From Methanomicrobiales archaeon (GTDB lineage Archaea > Halobacteriota > Methanomicrobia > Methanomicrobiales > Methanospirillaceae): a stretch of DNA of 38,916 bases. The notes under the pieces are model-generated. The model was given only the letters and a program-made list of their open reading frames with translations, did not search any database and had not been told where the DNA came from. A program made the position numbers and the translations under genes. The stretch lies in contig JAAEET010000012.1 in the NCBI GenBank assembly GCA_013415565.1, positions 1 through 38,916 of the forward strand, read 5' to 3'. Positions 26,084 through 34,090 of the stretch are shown here, one piece after another; position 1 is the stretch's first letter, and every line of letters starts with the position of its first letter.

Positions 26084-27679
26084 GTGCAGACCGAAAGACT
26101 GTCGGGCCCCCGGCTCATTGCTGTGGATTTTGGGAATAATACCACGAAAATTGCTACCCGTAGTGGAGGGGAGAACCCGATCGCCTGCCCGGTATCCGTT
26201 CCCGGATTTTCGTGCCAGGTGCCGGTTCCGGGCCAGCCAGGCCGGACATTTCCCGTCATTCCTTCTCTTATCCAATATACGCCTTCCGGCGGGTGCCTGA
26301 TCGGGTCACAGGTGGCAGAGGCGGGGCTCCGGGAAGATCCTGCGACGGTGAAGTGGATGAGCTGGTATCTCCGCAACCGGAGCCCGGTCCGGTTTCCGGC
26401 AAAAGGGCGCCTGATCAGCTACCCGGAAGCGGCATCCGACTTCATCGTACCGGTCCTGTCTGCCCTCCGCGAGGGCCAGGGATCCCGGACCGCTGAGCTG
26501 GTCTTTGTCGTCCCGCCGGGCTCTGACGAAAGCACCGGAGGATGGCTCGCGGAAATAGCCGGGAAGAGCGGTTTTTCCTCTGTCCGGGTCATCGATGCTC
26601 CCGCCGCGGCGGCGGCCGCATGCCTGCCCGGAATACGGCAGGGTGAACCCTTCATGGTCATCGATATCGGGGGTGACCGGACCGAGGTCTCCATCGTCAC
26701 AGCCGGTGGGGACGAAGACAGCTTCCGCAGCCGGGTGCTGGGATCAGCATCTGCCGATACCGGCGGCAGAGTCATCGACCGCTGGCTCTGCGATGAAGTG
26801 ATGCAGCGGGCCGGGCTGAACCCCGATGACCCCTTGACGGGGGCGCGGCTGCTCCCCGCATGCAGGGAGGCAAAGGAAGCTCTCTCGTGCAGTGATTTCG
26901 CCCCGGTCCGGGTATCCGAATCAGAAACGGTCAGCATGACAGGAAAGGATCTTGAACAGATCCTCGAATCCCGCGGGTTCTTTGCAGCGGTCTGTTCAAC
27001 TATCGAACAGGCGCTGAACAGCGCGTTCTCCCGAGGGTATACGGAAGCAACCCTCACCGCCGTGATCATGGCCGGCGGCACCAGCAGTATCCCGTGCCTG
27101 CAGGAACTGGTGAAAGCCCGGTTTGCTGCCGGGAGGGTCATCATCGATCAGCCTCTCGATGTGCTGGTGCGGGGAGCCGCAGTGTCCTCCTGCGGTACAT
27201 CCCGGACCGACCGGATCCAGTACGAGTATGCCATCAGGGTATGGAACCCGCCGACCGGGGCATTTGACCTGAAAACCCTGGTGAAAGCGGGAACACCGGT
27301 TCCCAGCCAGGGACCGGTTGCACGGATCAGGATCCAGGCCACCTACGATGGACAGGCACGGATGGGGATCCCCCTGTACGAACGACAGGGAGCTGGCAGG
27401 GGACCGCCCGGCCAATCCTTCCGGGAACTGGTGGTGCGTCAGTCCGGTACTGTTGAAGTTGCCGGGGAGGAAGACCAGCCTGGAGGACCGGGCGGATCCA
27501 CCTGGATAAACGAGCGAAGCCTGATGCTCATACCGGTTGACCCTCCGGCGGTCAGGGGCGAACCGCGTCTTGAGGTGTGGTTCTCTATCGATGCCTCACG
27601 GCAGCTCCGTGCCTCTGCACGGGATATCCGGACCGGGAAGCTGGTCATGGAGAACCATCCGCTCGCACAGCTCAGGTGA
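26084..27679 (+). CDS. Divergent Hsp70-like ATPase
   Basis: A 531-residue protein with the Hsp70/actin nucleotide-binding domain. Phosphate 1 is AVDFGNNTTKIA (13-24), phosphate 2 VIDIGGDRTEVS (192-203), and the adenosine motif VIMAGGTSSIP (327-337), followed by PLDVLVRGAA. A short beta-type substrate-binding region covers about 385-531. The helical lid of DnaK is missing and the chain is about 100 residues shorter than DnaK. No DnaJ or GrpE gene accompanies it, so it is probably a specialised chaperone or an ATP-gated adaptor. GTG 26084 is preceded by GGAGA within the end of the WD40 gene. Confidence 0.82.
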   Translation: MQTERLSGPRLIAVDFGNNTTKIATRSGGENPIACPVSVPGFSCQVPVPGQPGRTFPVIPSLIQYTPSGGCLIGSQVAEAGLREDPATVKWMSWYLRNRSPVRFPAKGRLISYPEAASDFIVPVLSALREGQGSRTAELVFVVPPGSDESTGGWLAEIAGKSGFSSVRVIDAPAAAAAACLPGIRQGEPFMVIDIGGDRTEVSIVTAGGDEDSFRSRVLGSASADTGGRVIDRWLCDEVMQRAGLNPDDPLTGARLLPACREAKEALSCSDFAPVRVSESETVSMTGKDLEQILESRGFFAAVCSTIEQALNSAFSRGYTEATLTAVIMAGGTSSIPCLQELVKARFAAGRVIIDQPLDVLVRGAAVSSCGTSRTDRIQYEYAIRVWNPPTGAFDLKTLVKAGTPVPSQGPVARIRIQATYDGQARMGIPLYERQGAGRGPPGQSFRELVVRQSGTVEVAGEEDQPGGPGGSTWINERSLMLIPVDPPAVRGEPRLEVWFSIDASRQLRASARDIRTGKLVMENHPLAQLR

Positions 27680-27708
27680 ACGAAGAAGAGAGAGGTGATC
27701 ATATGGGA

Positions 27709-27906
27709 ATGCAACAGATTGAGATACAGGTTGACCGGGACGGGAATGTCACCGTCCATGTTGAGGGAGTGAAGGGCGAGGAATGCATCCGCATCACCAG
27801 GACCCTTGAAGAGGCGCTGGGTTCGGTGACCGATCGGTCCTTCCGTGCCGAGTTCTTCGAGGAACAGGTGTTGGAACGAACCGCTGAAAAGGTCACAAAA
27901 TTATAA
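27709..27906 (+). CDS. DUF2997 small protein
   Basis: A 65-residue protein, MQQIEIQVDRDGNVTVHVEG and on, with the DUF2997 pattern: an N-terminal beta hairpin, G-x-x-C in KGEECI, the helix TRTLEEALG, then an acidic FFEEQV segment. Function unknown. The frame runs from 27577, but the site GGTGATC (27694-27700) sits 8 nt before ATG 27709; ATG 27703 is the close alternative. It is the last gene of the operon. Its pairing with DUF1257 recurs in cyanobacteria, which supports a shared function. A hairpin terminator follows within 4 nt of the stop codon. Confidence 0.82.
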   Translation: MQQIEIQVDRDGNVTVHVEGVKGEECIRITRTLEEALGSVTDRSFRAEFFEEQVLERTAEKVTKL

Positions 27907-27909
27907 TCC

Positions 27910-27932
27910 ATCCTCTTTCTGAGGGATTTTTT
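27910..27932 (+). terminator. Operon terminator after the DUF2997 gene
   Basis: ATCCTC (27910-27915) pairs with GAGGGAT (27921-27927) with one bulged G, around loop TTTCT, and six T residues complete it. It closes the six-gene operon. Confidence 0.6.
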
Positions 27933-28306
27933 AGAGGCCCGGATCGACCCTGGTTCTGGTCTATAAACCACATAGTGCGATATGGTAATCCCGCCTCCGG
28001 GCACGTATGTCCATCCTGCGGTCCTGGCGCGGGCGGGGACGCCGTGCATTTCCTGAATGTCACCAGTCCAGCGGGCGGATGCTGCACTCGCGCCATGGGT
28101 CTGCTGATTCCCGTACCGGTTCATGTTCAGGAATCCGGGAATTCGGGTAGATCGTATCGTATACTGGCGGGTGACGGGAAGCGGGTATTTCGGGGGGTCA
28201 GCAGGTTCCCGCCCCTTCATGATTCTTATGCTCCAAAAAAGAACATCTGAAAAATGGCGTATCTTCTGACCTGAAACGGAGGGAATGGGGGGAATGGAGC
28301 CAACCA
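27933..28306. other. Gene-free spacer
   Basis: About 370 nt between two converging transcripts. Open frames on both strands lack ribosome binding sites and protein-like composition. A TATA-like TCTATAAACC near 27960 exists, but the stems downstream are what GC-rich sequence gives by chance. On the minus strand the T tract near 28235-28240 may end the nfo transcript. Confidence 0.5.
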
Positions 28307-29152
28307 CTACTTACCCGCAAGGTTGCGGACGACGCGGATGTTTTCCGCATCATCCCTTCGGTCATCGACCGGGGTCTCGCAGATCAGCGGACGGGACCGG
28401 AAGAACGGATGGGAAAGGATGAGCCGGAACCCTTCTTCACCGATGTTCCCAAGGCCGATATGCTCGTGACGGTCGAGGCCGCTGCCGAGCCCGCCTTTCG
28501 AATCATTCAGGTGGATCAGCATGCAGCTCTCCTCACCGAGGATCTCGGTGAACCTGTTCACCGTTTGGTCGATCCCCTCTCTCGTCCTGAGCTCGTAACC
28601 GGCCCCGAAGGCATGGCAGGTATCGAAACATACCCCTACCCGCTCCCGGGCTTCGATTCCCTCAATCACCGCCGCGATATCCTCGAACGTTGATCCGACT
28701 CCGTTCTTTTCCCCGGCGGTGTTCTCCAGGAGGAGGATGACATCGTTGTCCACCCCGGCAAGCGCCTGGTTCACGGCGGAAATGACCCGTTTCCTCCCGA
28801 TCTCGATACCCTCGCCCAGGTGGTGGCCGAGATGCGTCACCAGGAACGGGATGGCGAGCGTCCCGCACCGCCCGAGCTCGGCGGTAAGCGTGGTGATCGA
28901 TTTTTCATAGAACTCGGCTTTTCCGGTCGCAAGGTTGGGGAGGTACGGCATATGGTCGACGGCGGGAAACAGTCCGCTCCGTTCGACATTCTCGCGGAAC
29001 AGGGCTGCCTCTCCCGGGTCGAGGTCCCTGAATGCCCATCCCCGGGGGTTCCGCGAGAAGATCTGGAAGGTATCGCAGCCAGCAGTCTCTGCCCGCTCGA
29101 CTGATTTCGCGATAGACCCGGCAATAGATACATGTACTCCCACCCTGATCAT
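28307..29152 (-). CDS. nfo: Endonuclease IV (AP endonuclease)
   Basis: A 281-residue TIM-barrel metalloenzyme of base-excision repair that cuts DNA 5' to abasic sites. Seen are GVHVSIAGSI at the start, TFQIFSRNPRGW, the zinc-ligand segments TAGEKNGVGS and FDTCHAFGAGY, then the signature LNDSKGGLGSGLDRHEHIG. The frame is open to 29197, but ATG 29152 matches the family and is preceded by GAGGAG at proper spacing. A TATA box at 29188-29195 predicts a start near 29166. Single-gene transcript. With the OGG-type glycosylase at 11816 it could complete repair of oxidised guanine. Confidence 0.94.
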   Translation of the reverse strand: MIRVGVHVSIAGSIAKSVERAETAGCDTFQIFSRNPRGWAFRDLDPGEAALFRENVERSGLFPAVDHMPYLPNLATGKAEFYEKSITTLTAELGRCGTLAIPFLVTHLGHHLGEGIEIGRKRVISAVNQALAGVDNDVILLLENTAGEKNGVGSTFEDIAAVIEGIEARERVGVCFDTCHAFGAGYELRTREGIDQTVNRFTEILGEESCMLIHLNDSKGGLGSGLDRHEHIGLGNIGEEGFRLILSHPFFRSRPLICETPVDDRRDDAENIRVVRNLAGK

Positions 29153-29187
29153 CCGGAACTCCTCTGGAGGTGATGGAAACCATCTCC

Positions 29188-29195
29188 AGATAAAC
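29188..29195 (-). promoter_or_regulatory. TATA box of nfo
   Basis: On the minus strand this reads GTTTATCT, about 40 nt before ATG 29152. Confidence 0.5.
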
Positions 29196-29286
29196 ACTTG
29201 CTTTCAGAACCGTACCCCGGGGAGGCGTCCGGGCGTCCCGATCCTGAACCTTCCGGGACCCGTGTTGAACCGCGGATATCCGACCA

Positions 29287-29295
29287 TTTTATAAG
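29287..29295 (+). promoter_or_regulatory. TATA box before tandem hairpins
   Basis: TTTTATAAG, centred at 29291, predicts initiation near 29317. That position is within the 5' arm of a strong hairpin. No rightward gene follows, because the next gene on either side runs leftward. Confidence 0.5.
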
Positions 29296-29313
29296 AAGCA
29301 AAAAGGAGATGCC

Positions 29314-29516
29314 TCTCCGGTAATACGGGGATTTTCCCCTGATTACCCGGAGACCTCGTACCGGAATGCCGCCGGTCCTGCCTCACCGGCAGCGATTCGC
29401 ACGGGATCTTCGCAGAATGGGAATGCCACGAAAAGTCATCAGTCGCGTTCGTTCGATGCCAGAACACAGCAATAGGGAACTAATGCCCTCCCCATAACAT
29501 ACCATAGCTTTTTTAC
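29314..29516 (+). ncRNA. Candidate structured RNA with three tandem hairpins
   Basis: TCTCCGG-TAAT (29314-29324) pairs with ATTA-C-CCGGAGA (29342-29353), eleven pairs with one bulged C, and encloses GGGG-ATTTT-CCCC. Two more hairpins follow at once: ACCGG/CCGGT (29360-29364/29372-29376) and CTGCC/GGCAG (29378-29382/29388-29392). The next 110 nt are less structured. GCTTTTTTACC at 29508-29516 gives a T tract at the far end, overlapping the stop of the convergent gene. The upstream TATA box points rightward. No coding frame fits. The RNA family is not recognised; the call rests on promoter spacing, stems and the T tract. Confidence 0.42.
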
Positions 29517-30484
29517 CGGCCCGGGGCAAGCCGTTCCAGCTCTTCCCTGACCCCCCGGGAGAAAACACGCGTCCCGGCGGTCCCTCCCAGGTCGCGGGTC
29601 ATGATCCCTTTCAGGACGGTCTGTTCGATGGCCTGATCCACGAGTGCCGCAGATCCGTGATCCCCCAGGTGAGCGAGGAGCATCGATCCGCTCCGCATCG
29701 CGGCGATCGGGTTGGCGATATCCCGACCGGCAATATCCGGAGCGCTGCCGTGGACCGGTTCGAAGAGGGAGTGGTTTTCGCCGATATTGGCACTGGGAAG
29801 GAGTCCGAGACCCCCAACCAGGTACGCGGCCACATCGGAAAGGATGTCCCCGAACAAGTTTGTGGTGACGATCACGTCGTACTGGGAAGGGTGGAGGAGG
29901 ATGTCGAGGCAGAGGGCGTCGATATAGCATTCCCGCACCGGGACTCCTGCCTTCTCAGCCTCAGCGAAGCAGATGTCACGGAAGAACACGTCGGATTTGA
30001 GGATGTTCGCCTTGTGCCCGATGGTCAGGGTGCGACGCCGGGCAGCGAGGCCACAGGCATACCGTGAAATCCGTTCACTTCCCTTCCGGGTGATGCACCG
30101 GACCGTGCAGGCGGAATCCTGCTCGATCTTCTCCACACCCGAATAGAGCCCCTCGGTGTTCTCCCGCACCACGATGAGGTCGACCCCCGTGCCTTTCACC
30201 GGGCGCACGTTGGCATACAGATCGAGCTCCTTCCGGATTCTCAGGATCACGCTCCGGTAATCGCGGGCCGGCGGGGTGGTGATGGCCCCGAACAGGATGG
30301 CATCGGCATTCCTGAGCGCTGAAATATCATCGTCGGTGATGGCCTGCCCCGTGCGCTGCCATTTCCCGTAACCTGCCTCGACTTCGAAGAATTCAAAGTC
30401 CGGGCGGAGTATCGCGAGCAGATCGCGGGTCGGGGGTATCACCTCGTGCCCGATACCGTCTCCCTCGACTACGGCTATCCTCAC
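29513..30484 (-). CDS. aksF: Homoisocitrate dehydrogenase / 3-isopropylmalate dehydrogenase family (AksF)
   Basis: A 323-residue decarboxylating dehydrogenase of the IPMDH/ICDH family. Seen are [14 protein letters not shown] at the start, the substrate arginine region [30 protein letters not shown], the metal-binding [20 protein letters not shown] and the NAD-binding [18 protein letters not shown]. The family alone does not separate LeuB from AksF. The operon with a short homocitrate synthase and a homoaconitase small subunit carrying YLRT argues for AksF in coenzyme B synthesis. GTG 30484 overlaps the preceding TGA as GTGA. It is the last gene of the operon. Confidence 0.85.
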   Translation of the reverse strand: MRIAVVEGDGIGHEVIPPTRDLLAILRPDFEFFEVEAGYGKWQRTGQAITDDDISALRNADAILFGAITTPPARDYRSVILRIRKELDLYANVRPVKGTGVDLIVVRENTEGLYSGVEKIEQDSACTVRCITRKGSERISRYACGLAARRRTLTIGHKANILKSDVFFRDICFAEAEKAGVPVRECYIDALCLDILLHPSQYDVIVTTNLFGDILSDVAAYLVGGLGLLPSANIGENHSLFEPVHGSAPDIAGRDIANPIAAMRSGSMLLAHLGDHGSAALVDQAIEQTVLKGIMTRDLGGTAGTRVFSRGVREELERLAPGR

Positions 30485-31284
30485 TGTCGCTCCCTCCAGG
30501 CGGCAAGCAGGTCCCGGACCGCGGAAAATATCTCGCAGGGAGTTGCCCCCCAGTGCACCACCGCCCCGAATTTCCCCCCGTACACCCCGATGCCTTCCCG
30601 CTCCTTCCGGCAGCAGCGGGTGATGAAGGGTTCTTCGGCGACCATGGACAGGGGGCAGATATCGGTCACGAGAAACTCGTCCCCGTAGCATTCCTGCAGC
30701 AGTTCCCGGGCAGTCTGGCATCCGGCCACCCGCTCCCCCCCGAGGAGGAGGTCGGCATCGAGCGTCCTGATAAAACCCGAGGCCCGGCATGGATATACAT
30801 CGGCATCGATCTGGGAGATGTCCCGCAGGGTGTGCTCGAACACCACGTCGAGCTCGCCAAACATTCCCGCCTCTTCCAGCTCACGGAGGGTTGCCGAGAG
30901 GGTCGGGCGTGGCGGTGTCACGTCATACACCGAGAGGGTCTGGAACTCGGCAAGGTCTGGATCGATGATAAAGGTGGTGTGTTCATCGTGGCCGGTGAAG
31001 ATGGTGCAGCGCGACCCCGATTCACGCGCCAGCCGGACCAGCTGGGCGCGGTTCTGGAGCTGCACTTTCTCCGGGTACCATGATATTTCGTCTGCCCCGG
31101 CAAGAACCCGGGTTCCGGCAGGAGTTCTCATCAGGCCGTGCAGGTCCGGGCCGGGGATCACTTCCAGGATCTCGTGGCCCTGTCCGGTCTCATGGATCAG
31201 GTAGCGCGAGAGAAAGTAGACCTGGTCCCCGCAGGGCCGGGTCGAGGCATAGCCCACCTCTTTGCAGAGACGGGGGAAAATCAT
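30481..31284 (-). CDS. Uncharacterised 267-residue protein in the coenzyme B operon
   Basis: I do not recognise a named function. The protein is soluble, mixed alpha/beta and rich in conserved-looking cysteines and histidines: FTGHDEHTTFIID in the middle, YPCRASGF, GCQTARELLQEC, then VTDICPLS and FITRCCRKE. The C-terminal GKFGAVVHWGATPCEIFSAV resembles a ligand-binding edge. The cysteine content would suit metal or cluster binding, or a sulfur-transfer role, but this is inference. It is wedged between aksE (ATGA overlap) and aksF (GTGA overlap), which strongly suggests a role in the same pathway. Confidence 0.8.
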   Translation of the reverse strand: MIFPRLCKEVGYASTRPCGDQVYFLSRYLIHETGQGHEILEVIPGPDLHGLMRTPAGTRVLAGADEISWYPEKVQLQNRAQLVRLARESGSRCTIFTGHDEHTTFIIDPDLAEFQTLSVYDVTPPRPTLSATLRELEEAGMFGELDVVFEHTLRDISQIDADVYPCRASGFIRTLDADLLLGGERVAGCQTARELLQECYGDEFLVTDICPLSMVAEEPFITRCCRKEREGIGVYGGKFGAVVHWGATPCEIFSAVRDLLAAWRERQ

Positions 31285-31751
31285 TCGCGCTTCCTCCAGT
31301 GCTGGACAAGCCCTCCTGCAGCGAGTATCTCGAGCATCCGTGGTGAAAGGGAGGGAATCTCCCGGGAGAACTCCCCTGCAGTGACAATCCCCGCAGAGAG
31401 ATCAACGACCACCAGTTCGCCCTCCCGGCAGGAGAGGTCGGCCTGGGCGAGGGGGAGCCCGAGGTTGATCGCGTTCCTGAAAAATATCCGCGCAAACGAT
31501 GGAGCGATGATACAGACCACGCCTGCCTCTTTGAGGGCGACAGCCGCCTGTTCACGGGAAGACCCGCACCCGAAATTCTTCCCGGCAATGATCACCGAAC
31601 CCCCGAGTCTTCCTGCCAGGGAGGGGTCGAGATCCTCGAACACATGGGTCGCCCAGATCTTCCGGTCCTTTGTTCGGAGGTACCGGCCGGCAATGATGAG
31701 ATCGGTATCGATGTCCGGCCCCAGGCAGACGGCGCGGCCTTCGACCTTCAT
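31281..31751 (-). CDS. aksE: Homoaconitase small subunit (AksE; LeuD-like)
   Basis: A 156-residue swivelling-domain subunit. It opens GRAVCLGPDIDTDLIIAGRY and contains the catalytic-loop motif KNFGCGSSREQA. The specificity loop reads Y24-L25-R26-T27. In methanogens YLRT marks homoaconitase subunits, while isopropylmalate isomerase subunits carry YLVY or YLVM. With AksD it would isomerise homocitrate and its longer homologues in 2-oxosuberate synthesis. It overlaps both neighbours by four bases (ATGA). Confidence 0.88.
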   Translation of the reverse strand: MKVEGRAVCLGPDIDTDLIIAGRYLRTKDRKIWATHVFEDLDPSLAGRLGGSVIIAGKNFGCGSSREQAAVALKEAGVVCIIAPSFARIFFRNAINLGLPLAQADLSCREGELVVVDLSAGIVTAGEFSREIPSLSPRMLEILAAGGLVQHWRKRE

Positions 31752-32962
31752 TCGTCACCCCCCGGGATTGCGATCTCGCCGGCAAGGGCACTTGCAGCAG
31801 CAGTCGAGACCGATGAGAGGTAAATCTCACCGCCGACACCCATCCGGTTCCGGAAATTCCGGTTAGCCGTGGAGAGGCAGACTTCGCCTTCCCCGATGAC
31901 CCCCATATGGGCGCCAAGGCAGGGACCACAGCCCGGCGGAATCACCGTGCACCCGGCAGCAAGGATGTCGGAGAGTATCCCGGTTCTGGCAGCCTCCCCG
32001 AGAACGCTCCGGGAGGCGGGGGCCACGATGGTCCGCACGCTTACCTTCTTTCCCCGGACGATCGAAGCGAACCGGGAAAGGTCCTCGTATCGCCCGTTCG
32101 TGCAGGTTCCCACGAAGACCTGGTCCAGGGGCAGGCCGCAGAGGTCCGGAACCGGGAGGATGGCGTCAACCCGCGGCGGAACAGCAATAACCGGGACGAT
32201 ATCCCCAAGATCGAAATGAAGTTCCTGTTCATAGGTGCATGCGGGAGGGGTCTGGGGGGATGCCGTCGATCCAAAAGCTTCGAGATGCCCGACGGTGACT
32301 TCGTCCGCGTAGCACAACCCCGTCTTTGCCCCGGTCTCCACCGCGAGATTGCAGAGTGTCATACGCGAGTCCATGGAGAGATGGGCCGTGCCGTCACCGA
32401 TGAACTCGAGCGCCCGGTACGTGGCGCCATCCATCCCCAGGCGGGAGACATAGGTCAGGGCAAGGTCCTTTGCTTCCGTGTGGCCGGAGAGGCGGCCGGA
32501 GAGGAAGATCCCGATGGTCTCCGGCACACGAAACCAGGTGGAACCGGAAGCCCAGACAACCGCCATGTCCGTGGCCCCCACCCCGGTGGCAAAGGCCCCG
32601 AAGGCCCCGAGCGTGCAGGTATGCGAATCTGCCCCCACGATAATCTCACCGGGTAGTGCCGTACCCTCGCCCATCAGCTGGTGGCAGATGCCGTCGCCGA
32701 TGTCCGAGAAGTGCATCCCTGCACCGCGGGCAAACTTCCGGAGTTCGTTCTGGAGATCGGCGGTGGTACTGGTGTTTGCGGGGATGATATGGTCAAAAAG
32801 GACGTAGTTCCGGTCCGGACAGGCAATCCCTCCGCTCTCAAGAGCCCGCCATGCCTCCAGCGTGAGGACCCCCGTTCCGTCATGCACATAGGCCCGGTCC
32901 ACCGGACGATCCACGTACTCTCCAGCCGGCGCACCGAGGATTCGCTCGGAAAGGGTGGTCAT
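31748..32962 (-). CDS. aksD: Homoaconitase large subunit (AksD; LeuC-like)
   Basis: A 404-residue aconitase-family subunit carrying the [4Fe-4S] cluster. The cluster ligands are seen in VGTCTNGRYEDL and in GCGPCLGAHMG, and the substrate-contact region is VGADSHTCTLGAFGAFATGVG. Length is normal for the two-subunit form. Together with AksE it carries out the dehydration and hydration steps on homocitrate in three rounds of chain elongation. It starts three bases after aksA and ends in an ATGA overlap with aksE. Assignment over isopropylmalate isomerase rests on the partner's YLRT loop and the operon. Confidence 0.88.
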   Translation of the reverse strand: MTTLSERILGAPAGEYVDRPVDRAYVHDGTGVLTLEAWRALESGGIACPDRNYVLFDHIIPANTSTTADLQNELRKFARGAGMHFSDIGDGICHQLMGEGTALPGEIIVGADSHTCTLGAFGAFATGVGATDMAVVWASGSTWFRVPETIGIFLSGRLSGHTEAKDLALTYVSRLGMDGATYRALEFIGDGTAHLSMDSRMTLCNLAVETGAKTGLCYADEVTVGHLEAFGSTASPQTPPACTYEQELHFDLGDIVPVIAVPPRVDAILPVPDLCGLPLDQVFVGTCTNGRYEDLSRFASIVRGKKVSVRTIVAPASRSVLGEAARTGILSDILAAGCTVIPPGCGPCLGAHMGVIGEGEVCLSTANRNFRNRMGVGGEIYLSSVSTAAASALAGEIAIPGGDE

Positions 32963-32965
32963 GGT

Positions 32966-34090
32966 TCACTTCTCCTTCCGGACATGCCGGATCAGGGCGG
33001 TGAGGGTGTCAGGGGTGATGCCGATCTTGCTCTCGCCGAGCTCCTTGACCTCGTCCAGCACCGTGCAAATCTGCTGCTCGTTCAGCTGGTAGCCGAGTGT
33101 CGCCACCACATGCTCCAGTGCCTTCTTCCCGGTATGCTTGCCGAGGATGAACCGGCGTTGCCCACCGACCATCTCGGGCAGGAAGTATTCGTAGGTCCGG
33201 GGATCCTCGAGGATGGCAGCGATGTGAATGCCGCTCTCATGCGAGAAGGCATGGGCCCCGACCACCGGTTTGGTCTTCTGGAGGGTGATGCCCGAATAGC
33301 GCTCGACTATGGCGGAGAGTTCCCCCAGGTGGGAGAGATCGTAGCGGTTGACATCCCCTTTCATCCTGAGGGCGACCAGGACTTCCTCCAGGGCGGCGTT
33401 GCCCGCCCGCTCGCCGATGCCATTGACCGTGGTGTGGAGCTGAAAGGCACCGGCCTCTGCGCCGGTGATGGTGTTTGCCGTCGCGCAGCCCATGTCATTG
33501 TGGCAGTGGACGCAGAGGGGACGGCCCACCGACGCCACCAGTTCGCTCATGACGGCGAACATCTCGGTCGGTACGAGGCAGCCGACCGTATCGGCAAAAC
33601 TGAGGAGATCCGCCCCCCGCTCCTCTCCGCTCCGGTAGACGTCTTTGAGGAAACCGATATCGGTCCGGGAAGCGTCTTCGGCTGCAAACCTGACCCGCAG
33701 GCCGTGGTCCCGGGCAAGATCGATCATATCGAGTGCCCCTGCAAGTACCTGTTCGCGGGGTTTCCGGTACTTGTGGCGGATGTGGAGATCCGAGGTGGCG
33801 ATAAAGATGCTGACCATGTCGACATCACAGTCGATCGCAACCTCCACGTCGCCGGGACGGGCCCGGGCAAGGCAGCAGATGCTGGCGTCAAGACCCATCC
33901 GGGCGATGCAGGAGACACACTCCTTTTCATACGGCGATACCGTGGGAAACCCGGCCTCGATCACCTCGATCCCGATCGCATCCAGTTTCTGGGCGATCTC
34001 CTGCTTCTCTTCGCAACTGAACGATACGCCGGGGGTCTGCTCCCCGTCCCTCAGTGTTACATCACAGATCTCAACATTCCACGGTTTCAT
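32966..34090 (-). CDS. aksA: Homocitrate synthase family (AksA)
   Basis: A 374-residue DRE-TIM metallolyase. The opening motif DVTLRDGEQTPGV gives R13 and D14. The metal-binding HCHNDMGCATANT comes later, with NGIGERAGNAALEEV. The C-terminal regulatory domain of isopropylmalate and citramalate synthases is absent. This short form condenses 2-oxoglutarate and its longer homologues with acetyl-CoA in coenzyme B synthesis. ATG 34090 is preceded by GGAGGGGAGG, the strongest ribosome binding site of the operon. The gene overlaps the upstream TPP-enzyme gene by 20 bases. Confidence 0.9.
   Translation of the reverse strand: MKPWNVEICDVTLRDGEQTPGVSFSCEEKQEIAQKLDAIGIEVIEAGFPTVSPYEKECVSCIARMGLDASICCLARARPGDVEVAIDCDVDMVSIFIATSDLHIRHKYRKPREQVLAGALDMIDLARDHGLRVRFAAEDASRTDIGFLKDVYRSGEERGADLLSFADTVGCLVPTEMFAVMSELVASVGRPLCVHCHNDMGCATANTITGAEAGAFQLHTTVNGIGERAGNAALEEVLVALRMKGDVNRYDLSHLGELSAIVERYSGITLQKTKPVVGAHAFSHESGIHIAAILEDPRTYEYFLPEMVGGQRRFILGKHTGKKALEHVVATLGYQLNEQQICTVLDEVKELGESKIGITPDTLTALIRHVRKEK

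Noticed and set aside
27960-28100. Possible fourth TATA-plus-stem RNA after the DUF2997 gene
   Set aside because: The TATA match is weak and the stems (such as CCCGCC/GGCGGG) are typical of chance pairing in GC-rich sequence.
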